64,000 nt of DNA from Oligoflexus sp. GTDB lineage: Bacteria; Bdellovibrionota_B; Oligoflexia; Oligoflexales; Oligoflexaceae. How positions within the stretch are numbered: the first letter of the stretch is position 1; every line of letters begins with the position of its first letter. Below are positions 44,311-53,102 of this stretch, one piece after another. A model generated the notes under the pieces. It saw only the letters and a program-made list of their open reading frames with translations. It was not told where the DNA came from and did no database searches. The stretch is taken from positions 16,433 through 80,432 of the forward strand of contig NZ_DASTAT010000111.1 in the NCBI RefSeq assembly GCF_035712445.1, written 5' to 3'. A program made the position numbers and the translations under genes.

Positions 44311-44788
44311 GGACTCTTGTCTCGGGCAGACGACTCTGCACCGAAGACATCCACCGCATTTCGAGCAGGTCCGGGTCCTTTCCCAAGTCGCGAGCCAGAC
44401 TCCTGATCAAACTGCTCTGAAAGCGGAAAAATCAAGTCTTCAAGGTCAGAAGGCGGATATCGGGCCTGTGCAGCCTGGAACCTTCAATTAAGAGACATTC
44501 TGCGACTTTATACCGAATGCTCAAGCTGCTCCTGTGGCATAGATCAGGCCACGATTCGTGATTCGCTGCAGAAAGCCATGGATGATCAGGGCAGCTCAAT
44601 AATTCACACGACCCCGAACGTTTAGTCCCTGCGGACAGCGGGTTCACTACCTACGCCGGCTAGACGACTTCTGCGTGAGACAGAAGTCTCTGCCTGTCCC
44701 TCCCCAATTTCGTCTGGACAAGCTTCCTCGCGATTCATTAACGTTCCCCTAACATATCCTTAATAAAAGATCGTCAGGGGGGGAACAC
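44311..44788. other. 478-bp intergenic region with hairpin and phased repeats
   Basis: No credible gene is seen. It contains a perfect 8-bp hairpin (arms GACTTCTG 44666-44673 and CAGAAGTC 44681-44688, seven-base loop) without a T-run. It also contains, just upstream of the phospholipase gene, three head-to-tail 11-base blocks starting at 44738, 44749 and 44760. A minus-strand frame of 71 codons (44432-44647) looks like chance. Confidence 0.5.
44738..44770 (+). promoter_or_regulatory. three 11-bp phased direct repeats, candidate response-regulator site
   Basis: Three adjacent 11-mers, TTAACGTTCCC, CTAACATATCC and TTAATAAAAGA, share TAA at the same place in each unit. Direct repeats of 11 bp are typical binding sites of OmpR/PhoB-type response regulators, which bind as head-to-tail dimers. 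They end about 18 bp before the start of the PI-PLC gene. The sequence is not the E. coli Pho box, so the binding protein is a guess. Confidence 0.35.
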
Positions 44789-45787
44789 ATGGTTCGTCTG
44801 GGAGCCTTTGGGCTTTTTTTGCTTTCATTATGGACACAGGCTTTTGCACAGGTAAATCCCAGTGACTGGATGTCCGAGATTTACGCGCATAAACCCGAGC
44901 AGGCTTTGCGCCAGATCATCATTCCCGGCACTCATGACACCGGCACCGATCAGATGACCTCGGGTTCAGGAGCGGCCAGCGCTCTGGAAGGCATCATGAA
45001 AATCGCCCCCAAAGGCGCGGTGGTGGCCTGGTCCAAAACTCAGGACCGATCCATGGGACAGCAGCTGGAGGATGGGATTCGCTACTTCGATATGCGCGTG
45101 GAGAATACGCCTTCGGGATGGATGACCTATCACGGTCTTCTTTCCAACCGTCTGACGGATATGCTTGCCGAGCTTGCCGCATTCTTTGAGAATCATCCCC
45201 ACGAAATCGTGCTGCTCGACTTTCAATCGCTCGTGAACTTCAACAATGATGTCACAGAACTGGTCAGCTACTTCGAAAATCATCCAGTCTTCCGTTCACG
45301 CGTTGCTCCCTGGGGGGAATTCAACCCTCAGGTACGGCTCGGTGATCTTTGGGATGCCGACAAAAATCTTATCCTCCTCTTCGATCAACGCCGCGTCCGC
45401 TTGCCCGATGGCAGCTGGGGCGACAGCTCCTTCGTCTGGCCGCGGACGCTGCAAAATCCCTGGTCCAATACCCGGCATACAGCAAAGGTTGAAGAGGACA
45501 TTCTGAATGGAATTCGGCAAAGGCCTGATGATATCTTCTACGTGAGCCAAGCGGTCCTTACACCGGACGCGAATGTCGTGACCACAGGCTGGACGCGCGG
45601 GATTACCAGCCTTCGGGATATGGCTGTGAAGTGGATGAATCCGAAGTTTGCCGCTCTCCTTCCACGTTTGGATCAAAGCGCGCGGGATGCGGACAAGCAT
45701 GTAAATATCATTATTGCCGATTTTTATCAGCATGGGTCGTTTGTCGATCTTTGCCTGAGACTCAATCAGCAAAACGCGGGGGGATGA
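44789..45787 (+). CDS. secreted phosphatidylinositol-specific phospholipase C-like protein
   Basis: A 332-residue secreted protein with a signal peptide (to about residue 20, AFAQV) and a PI-PLC X catalytic domain. General acid/base His49 lies in IPGTHDTGT, GIRYFDMRVE carries the conserved Arg/Asp, and the second catalytic His115 is in MTYHGLL. These bacterial enzymes cleave the headgroup of phosphatidylinositol or related lipids to leave diacylglycerol. GGGGGG lies five bases before ATG. It follows the BtaA-like gene, whose substrate would be diacylglycerol, so the two may cooperate. Confidence 0.88.
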   Translation: MVRLGAFGLFLLSLWTQAFAQVNPSDWMSEIYAHKPEQALRQIIIPGTHDTGTDQMTSGSGAASALEGIMKIAPKGAVVAWSKTQDRSMGQQLEDGIRYFDMRVENTPSGWMTYHGLLSNRLTDMLAELAAFFENHPHEIVLLDFQSLVNFNNDVTELVSYFENHPVFRSRVAPWGEFNPQVRLGDLWDADKNLILLFDQRRVRLPDGSWGDSSFVWPRTLQNPWSNTRHTAKVEEDILNGIRQRPDDIFYVSQAVLTPDANVVTTGWTRGITSLRDMAVKWMNPKFAALLPRLDQSARDADKHVNIIIADFYQHGSFVDLCLRLNQQNAGG

Positions 45788-45869
45788 TCTGCGAAAGAAC
45801 CCTGGATGCAGAGGGGAAGCTGCGTTATGATGCCCGCAGAATTCCTGCTCCGCGCCGTTGAGGTGTGTC

Positions 45870-46502
45870 ATGCCAAGCTCATCCGAGATTCTGAGTCAAC
45901 TGTCTTTGCTTGCTCAGTCCTATATCTGGTTGGCTATACTCTGGCATCTCGCTGTTTTCGCTTTGCTGGTCCGCAAAGGCTGGCGTCCGAAACAACGGCA
46001 TGCGGCGCAGTTACTTTTGCTGCCTTTAATCTCGGTCAGCGTACTCGGGTGGCTTCACCGGAATCCGTTTCAAGGCCTCGTCTTTATAATTTTGACCTTC
46101 ATCCTCGGCTTGATCAGCTTTCAGCTGGCGAATCGACCAGTGAGTTTGCATCGAAAATGGACCTTTCCCGTGGGAATCCTCGCGCTTCTCTATGCTCTGG
46201 TCTATCCGCACTTCCTTGAAGGAACATCGGCCTGGCTTTATCTCCTCGCCGCACCCATAGGGGTCGTACCCTGCCCTACCCTCAGCCTTGTCTGTGGCTT
46301 TACGCTGCTCTTCAGCGGCTTTTATTCGCGAGCCTGGCAGGCGGTCTGCGCTGTGGCGGGTCTATTCTATGCGGCCTTCGGCATTTTTGTGCTGGGCGTT
46401 TGGCTTGATCTAGGGCTCCTCCTGATCACGGCCTCGATGCTCCTACTCATGGCGGAGCGTCAGGAGCTGGGGTTCAGTCACGGAAACGTGATGCATTCCT
46501 GA
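45870..46502 (+). CDS. hypothetical six-helix membrane protein
   Basis: A 210-residue very hydrophobic protein with about six membrane helices (first at residues 15-34, SYIWLAILWHLAVFALLV) and short loops such as RKGWRPKQRH. A proline-cysteine pair lies in the fourth helix region (GVVPCPTLSLVCGF). GAGGTG lies before ATG 45870. It follows the PI-PLC gene by 82 bp and overlaps the convergent gene by 29 bases at the 3' end. No family recognised. Confidence 0.65.
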   Translation: MPSSSEILSQLSLLAQSYIWLAILWHLAVFALLVRKGWRPKQRHAAQLLLLPLISVSVLGWLHRNPFQGLVFIILTFILGLISFQLANRPVSLHRKWTFPVGILALLYALVYPHFLEGTSAWLYLLAAPIGVVPCPTLSLVCGFTLLFSGFYSRAWQAVCAVAGLFYAAFGIFVLGVWLDLGLLLITASMLLLMAERQELGFSHGNVMHS

Positions 46503-46950
46503 GGTCCGATGTCACCGACGCCTCCGCATCCTCGCACATCGTCTCCGAATTCCCGTGTTCTTCACAGATCACAGCGGTTTCGACAAAGGACTTATCGGTC
46601 GACACACCGACCACGTTGGACGAAAACAGCGAACCATCCGGTTGAACGACTCTGACTTTTCTATAAAAGACATTCTTCCAGTAGAAAACGCCCCACTTGC
46701 CTTCGCACACGGTTTCCTTTTTCCCTTCCAGCTGTTGGGATTCGAGGACACCGACAAAAGCATCAGGTAAAACGATCTTCTGATCCACAAACGCCCAGTC
46801 TTTGGGAATGCGTTCGGTGACGGATATTTCGTTGGCAATATGCCCACGCGCGATCTTCACGGTTCCCATGGCGTTGCTGCAGTATTCCTGGAAGGATGAA
46901 GCCTGAATGGTTGAGCTGAGGAGCAAAAGACAAAGGCCGATGATCTTCAC
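46474..46950 (-). CDS. hypothetical secreted protein
   Basis: A 158-residue protein with a signal peptide (GLCLLLLSSTIQASS) and four cysteines in the mature part (EYC, TVCEGKW, VICEEHG, TMCED), probably forming disulfides. The start is GTG 46950 with GGGGGG just upstream; the ATG at 46980 is not preceded by a ribosome site. It converges with the membrane protein gene, with 29 shared bases at the 3' ends. No family recognised. Confidence 0.6.
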   Translation of the reverse strand: MKIIGLCLLLLSSTIQASSFQEYCSNAMGTVKIARGHIANEISVTERIPKDWAFVDQKIVLPDAFVGVLESQQLEGKKETVCEGKWGVFYWKNVFYRKVRVVQPDGSLFSSNVVGVSTDKSFVETAVICEEHGNSETMCEDAEASVTSDLRNASRFRD

Positions 46951-47024
46951 GTTCCCCCCTGCACGCGGAATGGAGTTCACCCATCACTTATAACAGCTGC
47001 CTTTCAAACTGGGTAGACGGGAAA

Positions 47025-48161
47025 TTAAAAGTTCCAGCGCACATTCAAACCGAGCCGATCATAAGCCTGAAGACGCGTGAAGTAACCCTTCGCTGACGAC
47101 TGGAAAGCTTCCCACGAAACGCCCAGCTCCCAGGCCGTCTCCACTGTGCCTGTCACTTCATAACGCTGATAGGCATCATGATGCTGAACTCTTTGCATCA
47201 GATGAATCAGCGGCTTGATGCGTTCATCCCAAACACTCCATTGCCCCTGGACGATCACCCAACCCAGATCCCGATCGCGAACCTGTGCACTTTTCTGATG
47301 GCTGTAACGGAATTCACTGCCCCAGAAAAAGTGATCGCCCCAGCTGCCATCGACGCCCACCACAGCCTGATCACGCGCAAAATCCAAAAGGTTGCCGTCC
47401 GGCAGGTCCTTGGCTTCCGCATGCAGGATCTCGCTGCGAAGGACGGTGTTATACCAGGCCTGACTCACGGTAAAGCCGAGGGAGGTCTGCATCGGAAACG
47501 TTGCGGTAATAACAGGTTCAAGGCCCTTGAGAGCAAGACTCATCGCGGGTGTTCGCGTGCGATGACGCATGGCATAGACTTTCATGTCCCAGCCTGCAAT
47601 ACGCTCCCCTGCGCGAATGCCGAATTCTGCGGCACGAGTCGTATCATTATTTTCAATCGCGACGTCCTGCCATTCATCGGGCAAAAGGCTCTGCGGCGCG
47701 TAAGGGCTGCCCCAGATATCGACCACCATGCTCTCGCGCGACCAACCGACCAAAAGCAGAGGAACTGAAAGCTTCTGATCCCCGCGCAGCCAGTAGGAAG
47801 GATCCCGCAGATCACGGGGATTGATGATATCAATGAGGCTCGGGCCCAGCGTCTCGCCCCAGCTGACCGTCTGCCAGCCAACGCGCGTATTCCACTGATC
47901 GCGATAGGCGCGGACCAGAAAGTTTTCCAAGCGGGCTTCGAAACGATCCCCCGAATCCTCGGCCCCGTCGTACTGCAGGTGACCCGAGGCCTCGTAACTC
48001 CAGAGCACGCGGCTATCACCCAGCACCTCATCCTCGGACTTCGAAAGAAGATGCAGGCGTGATCTTTGATGCACCCAGGGCTGCTCCCGCTGGGGCTCAC
48101 GAATGGATTCTTGACTGACCTGTCCAGAAACTGCGGCAAGAACAAAGAGCAAGGCTTGCAT
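47025..48161 (-). CDS. outer-membrane beta-barrel protein of export cassette 2
   Basis: The 378-residue product has a short signal peptide (to about residue 15) and alternating barrel strands ending in Phe (LGLNVRWNF). The segment RVGWQTVSWGETLGPSLIDIINPRD follows the pattern of DUF1302-type barrels (GKQ..WGE...DI.NPRD). Its ATG shares one base with the stop of the LolA-like gene (TGATG). Place and type match the barrel gene of cassette 1 at 17941-19344. It is the likely outer-membrane end of the export route. Confidence 0.7.
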   Translation of the reverse strand: MQALLFVLAAVSGQVSQESIREPQREQPWVHQRSRLHLLSKSEDEVLGDSRVLWSYEASGHLQYDGAEDSGDRFEARLENFLVRAYRDQWNTRVGWQTVSWGETLGPSLIDIINPRDLRDPSYWLRGDQKLSVPLLLVGWSRESMVVDIWGSPYAPQSLLPDEWQDVAIENNDTTRAAEFGIRAGERIAGWDMKVYAMRHRTRTPAMSLALKGLEPVITATFPMQTSLGFTVSQAWYNTVLRSEILHAEAKDLPDGNLLDFARDQAVVGVDGSWGDHFFWGSEFRYSHQKSAQVRDRDLGWVIVQGQWSVWDERIKPLIHLMQRVQHHDAYQRYEVTGTVETAWELGVSWEAFQSSAKGYFTRLQAYDRLGLNVRWNF

Positions 48162-48865
48162 CAGGGCCCCAAATTGCTGGCTTGAAAGATGGCATCAGGA
48201 AATTCGGCATTCTGCAGCGAAAGAATCTCCAGAACGGAGAAATCACTGCTGCGTTTGGCATCCTCGATACGGATGGTGGTCGGGCGGTCCGCCCCGGCCA
48301 TCGCGCTATATTTCTCAAATTTGGCTATTTTTAAAGGGTCTCCGGCCATGGTCAAATATTCGGCCTTGCGCGGTTTATAGCCATCTTTTCCAACCCAGAG
48401 CCGGATCTTGTCATAGGTCAGGCCCTTTTTATTCGCGGTCAGAAAGAGCTGCCAGGCATCCTTCTCATCCTTTTCGATCTTAGCATCATAATCACCCGCC
48501 AGACGCATGCGCGCGATGTCACCATTCGCGGCCTGACCTGTGAGTTTCTGCTGCAGGCTGACCCGCACCGCACGCTTCAGGTTCGGAATAAAGGCCCACA
48601 TATCCTGCTCCACCATCAAAAGCGCGTTGGCTTTGCTGTGGGGTGCTTCCAAGGTTTTGATCAGAGTGCGATCCTTGCCTTTGGTCTTCACTTCAAACTT
48701 GGACAGCGTTCCATCATGGTCCTTGACGGTCACGACCATGGTGAACGAGGCCGAGGGATTCCGAACCTCATCGGCCTTTTGCAAAATCTCGGCGGGCGTG
48801 GGTTCCGCGCCATAGGCCGGCGTGAGAAGAAGACTGGATAATAGCAGCAGAAGTCTTATGAACAT
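48161..48865 (-). CDS. outer membrane lipoprotein-sorting protein, LolA-like (cassette 2)
   Basis: A 234-residue secreted protein with a signal peptide (to about residue 19, AYGAE) and the LolA-like sorting fold. Strand pattern: PSASFTMVVTVKDHDGTLSKFEVKTKGKDRTLIKTLEAPHSKANALLMV, then DMWAFIPNLKRAVRVS and IARMRLAGDYDAKI. ATG 48865 has GGAG eight bases upstream; longer readings are antisense to the permease gene. It follows the permease gene by 11 bp. The fold predicts a hydrophobic periplasmic carrier. A second member of the same family lies at 19360-20142. Confidence 0.87.
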   Translation of the reverse strand: MFIRLLLLLSSLLLTPAYGAEPTPAEILQKADEVRNPSASFTMVVTVKDHDGTLSKFEVKTKGKDRTLIKTLEAPHSKANALLMVEQDMWAFIPNLKRAVRVSLQQKLTGQAANGDIARMRLAGDYDAKIEKDEKDAWQLFLTANKKGLTYDKIRLWVGKDGYKPRKAEYLTMAGDPLKIAKFEKYSAMAGADRPTTIRIEDAKRSSDFSVLEILSLQNAEFPDAIFQASNLGP

Positions 48866-48876
48866 CAGCGAATCTC

Positions 48877-50082
48877 CTAGCGATAGCGTAAAGCGGCGGC
48901 GATCGGCATCCGAACCCGGCCCGATGCAGCCAACCCTGTGGCTACGGCAGCCGTCAGCGTTCCTAAAAGACAGGATACCACCACCATCATGGGTTGCAGC
49001 TCTATTTTCACATGAAACTGCCGCGTCAAGCCCGGAGCCGGCGGCATCAGGATTCCCTGCTGCAAAAGGGTCACGTTCAGAAGCCAGCCGAGAAGGATAC
49101 CGAAGATAGACCCGATCAGACCGATCAGAGTGCCTTCCCAAAGCAGAAGCATAAGCACATCCCGTGCCGACTCGCCGTTGGCGCGCAGGTGCCCAATCTC
49201 GGGCGTACGCTCCAGGACGGTGAAGGCCATGGTGTTGCCAATCCCGAGGGCCACGATCAGAATGATAATCCATTGGATGACCACAAACTGCTGACCAAGC
49301 CAATCAACCGCATGCTGATAGTAGACCTTGTCCAGTTCGGCAAACGAAGTGAGGTCCAGCTCGGGATGTTTTTCGCGGATGATCTGGGACACAGATGCCC
49401 AGTCCTCATCGTGCGCGAGTCCGAGTGCGATACTTTCCACGCGATCCGTATCGAGCAGCGGGGCAGCCGCGGCTCTCTGAATACGGAAGTGGCTGTCATC
49501 CAGTTCCTTCAAACCCGTTTGAAAAACACCGACCAGAATAAAATCGGCTCCGTTGAGGCTGCCATGAACGGTATTGGTCAGAAGCGTAACGCGGTCACCC
49601 GGTTTTACCGCCAGAGCCCGTGCCAATCCCTGCCCCAGGATGATGCCGTTGGGTTCATCCCGCAGCGTTCCGCCTTCGATCAGATTCATCGTATTGAAAA
49701 AATCCGCTTCGACGTGACCATCCACCGCGAGACCACGACCGGCGACATTCAGGTCACCGGCCTGCAGCATGGCCGGGAAATCAATGCGCGGGAAGACGTG
49801 ACTGATGCCCGGCACCTGGGCCAGTTCCTGGATCAGCACTTCAGGCTGCTCAATCCAATGTTCCCACGGTTTTTCAAAAATCTGCTCGCGATAGCCTTTG
49901 GTATTCAGCTGCCCATGCCCGTACTTGGCATGAATCGTATTATCCTTGTACTGGCGCATGATGCCTTTATTGAAACCATCAAAGAGAAACAGCGCCGTGA
50001 CACCGAAACCCACCGTTAAAAGTCCGACCAGACTGCGGCGGTAGTTACGGAGCAGGTTTAAAAACGCGATTTTAATGAGCAT
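48877..50082 (-). CDS. ABC transporter permease, MacB/LolE FtsX type (cassette 2)
   Basis: A 401-residue FtsX-family permease with an N-terminal helix (YRRSLVGLLTVGFGVTALFLF), a periplasmic domain of about 230 residues and three C-terminal helices with VLERTPEIGHLRANGESARDV as the coupling motif. Only one permease is encoded here, so it must work as a homodimer, unlike cassette 1. It overlaps the ATPase gene by 11 bases. Function as for LolCDE/MacB-type mechanotransmission systems; cargo unknown. Confidence 0.9.
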   Translation of the reverse strand: MLIKIAFLNLLRNYRRSLVGLLTVGFGVTALFLFDGFNKGIMRQYKDNTIHAKYGHGQLNTKGYREQIFEKPWEHWIEQPEVLIQELAQVPGISHVFPRIDFPAMLQAGDLNVAGRGLAVDGHVEADFFNTMNLIEGGTLRDEPNGIILGQGLARALAVKPGDRVTLLTNTVHGSLNGADFILVGVFQTGLKELDDSHFRIQRAAAAPLLDTDRVESIALGLAHDEDWASVSQIIREKHPELDLTSFAELDKVYYQHAVDWLGQQFVVIQWIIILIVALGIGNTMAFTVLERTPEIGHLRANGESARDVLMLLLWEGTLIGLIGSIFGILLGWLLNVTLLQQGILMPPAPGLTRQFHVKIELQPMMVVVSCLLGTLTAAVATGLAASGRVRMPIAAALRYR

Positions 50083-50764
50083 CGGCGGAACCTCCGGCCT
50101 GAAGATGGCCGTCTTTCAGATAAAGAACCCGGCTTGCATAGTCACGCGCCAGGGGATCATGGGAACTGATGATAATCGTCCGACCCTGCGCAGCCAAATT
50201 CTTAAGAAGCTGGAGTATGCTGCGGCCGGTGTCCTGATCAAGGCTCGCGGTCGGCTCATCAGCAAGGATAACAGCAGGATCCTTGGCCAGGGCTCGGGCA
50301 ATCGCTACGCGCTGTCTTTGCCCGCCGCTCATATCCTGCGGACGCTTGTCTTTTTGCATCCCAAGATCCACGGCTTCCAAAGCCTTCCGCACCCGCTCTT
50401 TCCGTTCTGAAGCCGGAACGCCCTGCCTGGTCAGAAAAAACTCAACGTTCTCAGCAGCGGTCAGCACATCAAAAAGGTGGAAGCTCTGAAAAATAAATCC
50501 GAGCTGAAAGCGCCGGACTTCATTTTTCTTCGCTTCATCAATCGTCTGAAGATCCTGACCCTGAAAGGATATGCGACCCTTCTGCAAAGGCTCGATCAAG
50601 CCGAGAAGATTCAGGAGGGTTGATTTTCCCGAGCCACTCGGCCCCATGATCAGGCAGAATTCACCTGCTTTGATATCAAGGTTCACATCATGCAGCGCAG
50701 GAAAAACCTGAGGTCCCTGCTGATAGCTATGTGAGACGTTTTCACAGGAATAAAGGGAACTCAT
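50072..50764 (-). CDS. ABC transporter ATP-binding protein, LolD/MacB type (cassette 2)
   Basis: A 230-residue ATPase with Walker A (GPSGSGKST), signature [15 protein letters not shown], Walker B ([12 protein letters not shown]) and switch His in ISSHDP. It matches LolD/MacB ATPases, pairing with the downstream FtsX permease (11-base overlap). It starts inside the stop of the UbiA gene (ATGA), which ties the exporter to the biosynthetic genes above. Confidence 0.93.
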   Translation of the reverse strand: MSSLYSCENVSHSYQQGPQVFPALHDVNLDIKAGEFCLIMGPSGSGKSTLLNLLGLIEPLQKGRISFQGQDLQTIDEAKKNEVRRFQLGFIFQSFHLFDVLTAAENVEFFLTRQGVPASERKERVRKALEAVDLGMQKDKRPQDMSGGQRQRVAIARALAKDPAVILADEPTASLDQDTGRSILQLLKNLAAQGRTIIISSHDPLARDYASRVLYLKDGHLQAGGSADAH

Positions 50765-51633
50765 GGCGTCGCCCCACTGGATGAAAAGAGGACGGTCAGC
50801 ACCGGACCCCAGATATGAACAAGCAAGGAAACACTGGCGAGTCCTTCGGCTATCTTGGGTTTTTCTTCACCGAAACGCGCACAGCCGATCCAGGTGAGCA
50901 CAACCACCAGGATATAAGGCCAGCTCGCAGTCAGCGAGAACCCGGTTTTCAGAAGAACTCCGGCTATGGCCACAGCACTCGTGATCAGCATCAAACCGAG
51001 AGATCCACGACGCCCATAGACCGTGCGATAGGTCCTCAGGAGTTCATGCGCTTTGGGGTCGAGCTTTCTTGCGATTTCATAGGTGAAAAATGCGCCAAGG
51101 ATCATCACACCGGACCAGATCGCGGTTCGGCTGTCGCGATCACCGACCAGATGCGCGGCCGACAGGACAAGCGGAATAATGATGAGCTGATGCGTCGTGG
51201 CATAAAAGAAGGGCCTTTGCTCCAGCCAGGCGCCGCAATAGAATTCCACATACATCAGGTAAAGCCAGGCTGTGGTCAAAAGCCAGAAATAGCCGGCATA
51301 ATAAAGACCAAGGCTCAGGAGCACAAGGCCCAGGATGGATTGAGCCGCGAGGCATAAGCCAATCACCTTCTTCGCTGTGGAAAGCTTGACAAGACCGCGC
51401 GGCAGAGGCCGCTCCGGATGCGCGCTGATATCCTTTTTATAATCCTTCACCTCATCCATGAGACGGAGGCAGAAGAAAAAAAGCAGCATCATGAAAGGAC
51501 CGACCACGCGCGCGGTCCAGTTGCTGTCTTGACTCAAAGCCAGCTGCCCCTGCCAGGCCATGCCTGTGGTCAGTAGCAGATAAACCGGCAATGGAAAACG
51601 TTCCTTGATGTAGGTCAACCACGGAAAATGCAT
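50761..51633 (-). CDS. UbiA-family prenyltransferase
   Basis: A 290-residue membrane protein with about eight to nine helices and the first Asp-rich motif of UbiA enzymes as D60-x3-D64-x3-D68 (RLMDEVKDYKKD), followed by HPERPLPRG, the usual next element. The second acidic motif is weaker (RKLDPKAHE). Such enzymes join a prenyl chain to an aromatic or other acceptor. The gene overlaps the AMP-ligase gene (19 bases) and the ABC ATPase gene (4 bases), so its product may be the exporter cargo or a step toward it. Confidence 0.82.
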   Translation of the reverse strand: MHFPWLTYIKERFPLPVYLLLTTGMAWQGQLALSQDSNWTARVVGPFMMLLFFFCLRLMDEVKDYKKDISAHPERPLPRGLVKLSTAKKVIGLCLAAQSILGLVLLSLGLYYAGYFWLLTTAWLYLMYVEFYCGAWLEQRPFFYATTHQLIIIPLVLSAAHLVGDRDSRTAIWSGVMILGAFFTYEIARKLDPKAHELLRTYRTVYGRRGSLGLMLITSAVAIAGVLLKTGFSLTASWPYILVVVLTWIGCARFGEEKPKIAEGLASVSLLVHIWGPVLTVLFSSSGATP

Positions 51634-53027
51634 TTCGCTCCCTTTAAACTGGCTTCCCGATCGATCCGTGCCTGATGACGGCGATCGCGGCGAATGGTCG
51701 TTTCATAAATTTCAGTCACATCGGGACAGACGCTGCGAATACTGCTGAGGCGCATCGCGGCCTGTTCCACATACACAGAACGCCCTTTTTCATGGCGTTT
51801 GATGAAGGCCATGCTGCTGCCGATCGCGGAATAAATTCTCTGTTCATCCGCAAAGTCCGCGGCCACCTGATGATCGCGCCCCTGATACCACCAGCCGCGT
51901 TCATCCTGCTCGACCCGATCCCCCAGGCGATGCCAGAGGCGGCCGGTTTCATCCTTATGCTTATGAAGGCGATTGGCCTCGGCATCGGTCAGATACTCAG
52001 GACAGACATGCGGCCCGCTGATCCAGAGCTGCTCATCCCTTTTCTGATGCTGAAGACCGCTCCAGGGTTCACCCAGATAAAGCGTTTGGAAATAGCCGCG
52101 CTCACGACTCCACAGGACAGCTTTTCGCGCATCCGAAGTAGCGACCGGCTCCGCTTCGGTACTGCCATAAACATGCGTGACCTCGGCCTCGGGCCAGAGC
52201 GCAAAGGCTCTTTCAAAAATCGCGCAATCGGTTTGCGCGCCCCCCACATGCAGGGCCTTCAGTTTTTTCAACTGCGCGCGCTGCATCACCCGCAAAAGAA
52301 AGGCCGGTCCGCAGGTGGAACTCACGGGCTGCAGATGATCGGGCAGACCATCCAGCTGGGATAGCACATCGTTTTTGGCTCGCGCGGGAATTACCACAGA
52401 ACAGCGGCCATCTGCAAGATTTGCCAGGGCAAAGTTGGCGAAAATACAAAGATCGGCGCCGCTATGCTGATTAAAGTGAAGCGCCTCGTTCAAGGCCCGA
52501 TGCTGAGCGCGCAGGTAACCGTGCGTGCGCACCATGCCCTTGGGTTTGCCGCTGGTGCCCGAAGTGAACGTGATAATGCAGGGATGATCATCGGGAAGAT
52601 CCTGGGTCCCGATGGGATCCGCAGTTCCAGACAAAAGCTCCCGGGTCGAAATCCAATGTTTGATTTTCCGCGCACCGGGCACGCGCAGACCCCAGAGCTG
52701 ACCGAGGCGGCCGGCAAGAAAAGCCTTGGGCTTTACGGTATTAAAAACATGCTGCAGACGTTCGAGAGGCATCCAGGGTTCGACCAGTACCGCGGTGATG
52801 CCGGCACGGGCCAGGGCCAGGATGGTTCCATAAAGGAGATGGCTCAGGTCAATGAAGAGCAGCACCTGATCACCGGCCTGCAAACCTTTCTTCTGAAGGA
52901 TGGCACTGATTCTTCGGGCGAGATGATCCAAGTCCCCGAAACTGCAGCTGCCTGATCCAGGCAGCCAAAGGGCGGGATGATCGTTCTTCGCTTGAATCTG
53001 CTGGTCGATGAGTGTGGCCGCGTTCAT
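51615..53027 (-). CDS. AMP-dependent synthetase/ligase
   Basis: The 470-residue product is an ANL-superfamily adenylating enzyme. It has the phosphate loop TFTSGTSGKPKG (153-164), VYGSTEAEP as motif A5, then GDRVEQDERGWWYQGR (A7/A8). The C-terminal lid is short and has many basic residues, with no clear A10 catalytic Lys, so it may only adenylate or use another protein for transfer. ATG 53027 is preceded by AGGGG. It activates a carboxylic acid, perhaps aromatic or fatty, for the UbiA and acyltransferase steps encoded next to it. Confidence 0.87.
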   Translation of the reverse strand: MNAATLIDQQIQAKNDHPALWLPGSGSCSFGDLDHLARRISAILQKKGLQAGDQVLLFIDLSHLLYGTILALARAGITAVLVEPWMPLERLQHVFNTVKPKAFLAGRLGQLWGLRVPGARKIKHWISTRELLSGTADPIGTQDLPDDHPCIITFTSGTSGKPKGMVRTHGYLRAQHRALNEALHFNQHSGADLCIFANFALANLADGRCSVVIPARAKNDVLSQLDGLPDHLQPVSSTCGPAFLLRVMQRAQLKKLKALHVGGAQTDCAIFERAFALWPEAEVTHVYGSTEAEPVATSDARKAVLWSRERGYFQTLYLGEPWSGLQHQKRDEQLWISGPHVCPEYLTDAEANRLHKHKDETGRLWHRLGDRVEQDERGWWYQGRDHQVAADFADEQRIYSAIGSSMAFIKRHEKGRSVYVEQAAMRLSSIRSVCPDVTEIYETTIRRDRRHQARIDREASLKGAKCIFRG

Positions 53028-53102
53028 GCTTCGTTCCCCTGGCGTTTTGCATAACCGCTCCATAATAGCAATTCTGCGCCGAAGGGAAACAGGAGAAGGG
53101 CT

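Noticed and set aside
44432-44647. 71-codon minus-strand frame between the DUF3419 and PI-PLC genes
   Set aside because: No ribosome site, irregular composition and no homology wording.
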